This document shows, in pieces, positions 60,762 through 64,000 of a stretch of DNA of 64,000 nt (positions within the stretch are counted from its first letter, which is position 1; each line of letters begins with the position of its first letter). The stretch covers positions 5,623 to 69,622 of the forward strand of contig CAJTRT010000008.1 in assembly GCA_910579105.1 (NCBI GenBank). The letters run 5' to 3'. The position numbers and the translations under genes were made by a program. The DNA comes from an uncultured Muribaculaceae bacterium. GTDB lineage: Bacteria; Bacteroidota; Bacteroidia; Bacteroidales; Muribaculaceae. A model generated the notes under the pieces. It saw only the letters and a program-made list of their open reading frames with translations. It did not search any database and was not told where the DNA came from.

Positions 60762-61010
60762 TCACATTTTCTCTTTGAGTATTTCCTCGTTTTCGTTGAA
60801 GAACTGTTCGAGAACATTGTTGATGAAATCGCGGACGCAGCAGGGCTGGCGCTTCTCCGCACAGATGATACGCCGTATCATCTGAATAAAGTCGGGTTCT
60901 ATGCCGATTTCAGAAAAACGGCGGTTGAACTTGTCCGTATCCCGGCGATGAAGATAGGTTCGCCAGAATCTGGAACGGTCGGATTGTGGATTGTTTGTGT
61001 CGTCAATCAT
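60762..61010 (-). CDS. Small DUF3408-like protein
   Basis: An 82-residue protein. The C-terminal half ('FIQMIRRIICAEKRQPCCVRDFINNVLEQFFNENEEI', in part) resembles the C terminus of DUF3408 proteins of Bacteroidales conjugative elements, where a ribbon-helix-helix-like segment ends in '(Y/F)INNVL..HF'. Typical family members are longer, so this is either a short version or a remnant. The assignment is tentative. It stands next to the integrase-leader region and fits a mobile-element setting. Confidence 0.45.
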   Translation of the reverse strand: MIDDTNNPQSDRSRFWRTYLHRRDTDKFNRRFSEIGIEPDFIQMIRRIICAEKRQPCCVRDFINNVLEQFFNENEEILKEKM

Positions 61011-61979
61011 AAAAAAGTGGATTTAGTTGGTGAAACATTTTGTTGTACGGCAACGGCTACAAGACCCTGCGGCCCTGAACAGCTGAATGCCTTATCTGTC
61101 AATCCATAAACGTACAAACGTACGGACGTATGTAGAAATAGGTAATAAGCTTGTATGCAAATAAAACAATTACCAAATCTGATACATAATCTGAATTGTA
61201 TTTGGATAATATGCTTATACCAAAGTCTATAATACTGGTTGGCAGATAATATTTCTTGAAGAATACTTCCATTACCTACTGTTCAATGGGCAGTTCCTAA
61301 ATATTATCGTAAATTGAACTCCTTGAAGATAGGTTTATAGAACTAATCTCTATATAAATTTACAAATAATTTTTCAAAAAGTTAGGCTATAAAATTCCCC
61401 AATCTTTTGGAATTTAGCTGTCTGGTATCGGTTTTCTTCACTTTTCCCCGGATTTCCCGAAAACATGGCTAAATTTTTAACATTTCGGGAGTGAAATTTT
61501 TTCTCGTTGCCTGTTATCGGCTCTCCAAATCCGGCATAAAGCATCGGAATTTCGCCCAAATTTTTTCTCGCAGGTTGTAATTGCGGAGAAATTTTCGTAA
61601 CTTTATATAAGCACCGAGGGGCTGAACACCCTCCGCAGACATGGAATAAGGCGCGAGAGTACGACTTTCGTACACCTTTAATGGCAAACCGGGCTGTCAT
61701 GACGGGCATAACTCCTTATTTCATAATAGGTAAGATGTACACTCGTACATAGCAAGGTGTGCAATCCATTGGGAAAATCAGCATAACACGATAAAAGATA
61801 ATAGTAATGACTTTCAGCGATTTATAACTTTGGCGTTTGTCTTGATTTTCTCAATTTTCTATCTATTTTCGCATTAAGTACAACTTTAGTACAACCCTGA
61901 GTGTTAAGGGATGTATAGTACAACTTTTGTGTTTGGGAGGATTGACATACCTTTGCCGACACGACAAAAATATAAGAAT
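61011..61979. other. Non-coding, repeat-rich leader of the integrase
   Basis: Nearly 970 bases without a convincing gene. It contains three tandem 8-mers of the type AAACGTAC (61108-61131), a very AT-rich stretch (61130-61380), the sequence AAATTTTCGTAACTT (61589-61603) that recurs after the integrase, the inverted repeat ATGTAC/GTACAT (61735-61750) and three AGTACAAC repeats (61877, 61888, 61917). A minus-strand open frame of 111 codons (61374-61709) has no recognised domain and is not called. Confidence 0.6.
61925..61956 (+). promoter_or_regulatory. Promoter of the integrase gene
   Basis: TTTTG at 61925-61929, 18 bases, then TACCTTTGC at 61948-61956. The AGTACAACTTT repeat at 61917-61927 overlaps the upstream box, as an operator would. 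Confidence 0.65.
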
Positions 61980-63293
61980 ATGCCAATACCTAAAACCCTT
62001 GCTCGCCAGAATCCAAAGCTGGGGCAAAAGAAACTCCAAGACGGACGGGCGAGCCTATTTCTTGACTTCTACCTCGGTCGGCATGAAGTCCCGGTACTTG
62101 ACGAAAACGGCAAGCCCGTTCTCTATACCGAAGGGCTTATGGCGGGTAAACCGAAATCCAAAATCACACACGAGAGAAGACGCGAAAGCCTCAATCTCTA
62201 TGTATGGCTAAATCCTCGCAATGCACAAGAACGGTTGCAGAACAAGAACACACTCGCACTCGCCGAGAAGATAAGGTTTGAGCGTGAGCAGGAGTTTTTG
62301 GAATACCGTGAGGGATACCGATTGCAGAAAGACCGTGAGCAAAACTTTCACGAGTTTTTCCGCAAGCTATACCACGAGGACGCGACCTACACCAAATCCT
62401 CCAAACTCTCGTTCCGTCTTATACATAACCGCTTCATCAAGTATTTGGAATCAATCCCCCGGTTGCAGAAATACGCCAAGTTCATGCGGTTCGAGTTCGT
62501 GACCAACGAGATTGCCGCAGGATTTGCCGAATGGCTCAAAGGGGTATGCGCCGGAGAGGGAGCGAGAAAGTCATTTTTCTATTTCAAGAAAGGCTGCACA
62601 ATCGCAGTGGAGGAAGGAGCGATGAAGAAAAATCCCTGCAACGGCATTGTAATCCGCTGTGACGCAAATGTGCTTACAAAGAGCATACTTTCGCCGGAGG
62701 AAATAGAGAGGCTGTTATGCACCCGTTACAAGCAGGAACGCCCCGACATCCAAAGGGCATTTGTTTTCTCGCTCTATACCGGGCTGAGGTTCTGCGACGT
62801 GAAGAATATCACCTATGCCAACATAGACTTCGCCACCAAGACAATGCGTTTCAACCAAATCAAGAGCGAGGGAAGAAGCGCGCACAGCCATGTGGTAATG
62901 CCGTTAAGTAAAGACTTAATGGAGTTGATAGGCTTTCCGCGCGACCCCGAAGATATGTCGGAGAAGATATTTCCTTTGCCCGATACATCCATTTGCAGCC
63001 GACACCTAAAACGGTGGGTAAAGGAAGCCGGGATAAACAAGCACATCACATGGCATTGCGCCCGGCACAGTTTCGCTGTAAATCTTCTCAATGCCGGAGC
63101 GAACATCAAGACGGTATCGGCATTGCTCGGACATTCGAGCATAAAGATGACGGAGAAATATCTCCATGTCATAGACAGTCAGAAGAAAGACGCAATCAAC
63201 AGCCTCGGACGCATAAGTTTCAAGCGCGATATGGTCTATACGGTTGCGACCGATGATGATTTGGAAGAAGATATTGAAGCCGACGCCGTATGA
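61980..63293 (+). CDS. Tyrosine recombinase/integrase of a Bacteroidales integrative element
   Basis: A 437-residue site-specific recombinase. The start at 61980 follows the promoter at 61925-61956; the frame is open upstream but includes the promoter. An N-terminal arm-binding domain is followed by a SAM-like core-binding domain (about 120-220) and the catalytic domain. The catalytic set is complete: R270 ('LYTGLRFCDVKN'), K295, H359 and R362 ('HCARHSF'), H385 ('LLGHSSIKM') and Y394 ('TEKYLHV'). It would integrate and excise the element whose remaining genes probably lie to the right of the window. Confidence 0.93.
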   Translation: MPIPKTLARQNPKLGQKKLQDGRASLFLDFYLGRHEVPVLDENGKPVLYTEGLMAGKPKSKITHERRRESLNLYVWLNPRNAQERLQNKNTLALAEKIRFEREQEFLEYREGYRLQKDREQNFHEFFRKLYHEDATYTKSSKLSFRLIHNRFIKYLESIPRLQKYAKFMRFEFVTNEIAAGFAEWLKGVCAGEGARKSFFYFKKGCTIAVEEGAMKKNPCNGIVIRCDANVLTKSILSPEEIERLLCTRYKQERPDIQRAFVFSLYTGLRFCDVKNITYANIDFATKTMRFNQIKSEGRSAHSHVVMPLSKDLMELIGFPRDPEDMSEKIFPLPDTSICSRHLKRWVKEAGINKHITWHCARHSFAVNLLNAGANIKTVSALLGHSSIKMTEKYLHVIDSQKKDAINSLGRISFKRDMVYTVATDDDLEEDIEADAV

Positions 63294-63295
63294 TA

Positions 63296-63408
63296 TTTTG
63301 AATATCGAGCAAATAGGCTTAACTTTGCATACGAATCGCAGTCATAAATTTATTTTGATTGTGGATTTTAGTGGTGGGACACTGGGAGGGATACCCGGTG
63401 TCCTTTTT
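63296..63408 (+). ncRNA. Candidate small RNA or integrase 3' region: promoter followed by terminator
   Basis: TTTTG (63296-63300), exactly 19 bases, then TAACTTTGC (63320-63328) form a full promoter just after the integrase stop. A strong terminator follows: GGACACTGGG (63377-63386) with CCCGGTGTCC (63394-63403), then TTTTT. Together they would make an RNA of about 70 bases. The terminator could equally end the integrase mRNA. Confidence 0.45.
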
Positions 63409-64000
63409 CTTCTCGTTGCCGAAATTCACACATTATTTGCAAAATCCGAAAAATTTTCGTAACTTAATATAGCAATCCGGGCAGAGGATTAGCCGATTTC
63501 AGTCAGCCATTAGTCAATGCAAGTCGCAAGGTGCTGAAATTTTGGATATTCCGTGCCGGGGTTGTAATTTCGTTGCGCCGACAAGGAAACGACCGCCGAA
63601 AAGAAAAAGCAGGACGCACTGCGGAACATTTCGGACAAAGCCGGACACGTCGAACCATAGCGGAGATTTTCTTGTTTGAGTAACGGAGCATTGGCAGCCG
63701 ACGTGCCGGACGCGCCGATTAAAACCGCTACGGTGATTGTAGCGACATCGGTGTTTCTCCTCTGCCGACCGCACCCTTGCGAAAGGCCGGAACGCTGATA
63801 TGCGTATAGGTTATAGAACCGATGTCGAATAATCATTCGATGATTGGATAGCCCAGCTATTGCCATTTATCCCGTGGCGGCATCCGGGCATTGAAAAAAG
63901 CATATCATTGTTTCCGCCGAATAGCACGACACAAGGGCGTACCGCCCGAAACATTATCAACCGCCGACCAGCCTTATCCCTCCGGGTGTAGTCATGGGCT
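63409..64000. other. Non-coding start of an integrative element (runs off the window)
   Basis: No supported gene. AAATTTTCGTAACTT recurs at 63451-63465, followed as in the first copy by an ATATA stretch. From about 63480 the base composition becomes more even. Only short open frames occur on both strands, including a minus-strand one of 118 codons (63510-63866) without a recognised domain. I read it as a leader or transfer-origin-like region of a conjugative element, with low certainty. Confidence 0.4.

Noticed and set aside
61374..61709. A minus-strand frame of 111 codons upstream of the integrase
   Set aside because: No recognisable domain, no promoter, and it overlaps repeat sequences that recur as DNA on the other side of the integrase; conservation, if any, is more likely at DNA level.
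61681..61760. ATGTAC/GTACAT inverted repeat as a possible integrase core site
   Set aside because: Only six bases per arm and no second copy on the far side of the integrase in this window; recorded as part of the leader only.
63510..63866. A minus-strand frame of 118 codons near the right edge
   Set aside because: Composition is Cys/Arg/Ser-rich with no family match; several overlapping frames on both strands are open here, as in non-coding DNA.

Overview
This window reads as a chromosomal segment of a Bacteroidales bacterium, most likely a GC-rich gut lineage such as Muribaculaceae or a Prevotella relative. The evidence is a SusC/SusD glycan-utilisation locus run by a hybrid two-component sensor, DUF4493/PCMD and DUF4249 lipoproteins, BspA-type leucine-rich repeats, and repeated promoters with the Bacteroidetes -7 element TAnnTTTGC and a TTTG box about 19-20 bases upstream. 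No rRNA, tRNA, CRISPR array or insertion sequence was found. The family assignment is inference; no marker gene is present to settle it.

Left part (1-10 kb): a cell-surface lipoprotein operon (the end of one PCMD protein, then two DUF4493 proteins), two GH16 beta-glucanase-like enzymes and a secreted leucine-rich-repeat protein. 10-17.5 kb: an acyltransferase, then a six-gene minus-strand operon (GH3-family adenylate enzyme, alkaline phosphatase, DUF4919, a membrane-anchored pseudokinase, an acyl-CoA N-acyltransferase-like protein, RNase HII), several of whose genes overlap by ATGA.

17.6-34.7 kb: a complete fructan utilisation locus. One arm (minus) encodes GH32, a sugar permease and fructokinase. 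The other arm (plus) encodes the sensor-regulator with a periplasmic sugar-binding domain, SusC, SusD, a DUF4960 surface lipoprotein, a second free DUF4960 protein and a second GH32 whose nucleophile motif is altered. Outer-membrane capture and cutting by the plus arm would feed fructose to the permease and kinase of the minus arm; fructose is the likely inducer, by analogy with the levan locus of Bacteroides thetaiotaomicron.

34.7-49.5 kb: a HepT/MntA toxin-antitoxin pair, a GDP-L-fucose pathway (gmd, fcl, manC), a BspA-like repeat protein, a four-gene iron-sulfur/aldo-keto reductase operon, a B3/B4-domain protein, a TonB receptor with its DUF4249 lipoprotein, and a YjbR protein whose start region is tandemly duplicated.

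49.5-61 kb: a visibly more AT-rich accessory block. It holds an orphan HicB, a three-gene operon (helix-turn-helix protein, AbiEii-like nucleotidyltransferase, metallophosphoesterase) behind a perfect 28-bp palindrome that covers its promoter, a long folded non-coding element, an RteB-like AAA+ regulator, a six-gene alkylation-repair/efflux operon with a split Ada protein, and a nitroreductase/AraC divergent pair. 61-64 kb: a tyrosine recombinase with arrays of short repeats, and what looks like the leader of an integrative element running off the right edge.

The three-gene HTH/nucleotidyltransferase/phosphoesterase operon is the best candidate for an undescribed system. A REP-like palindrome family recurs at four intergenic sites in the GC-rich part.
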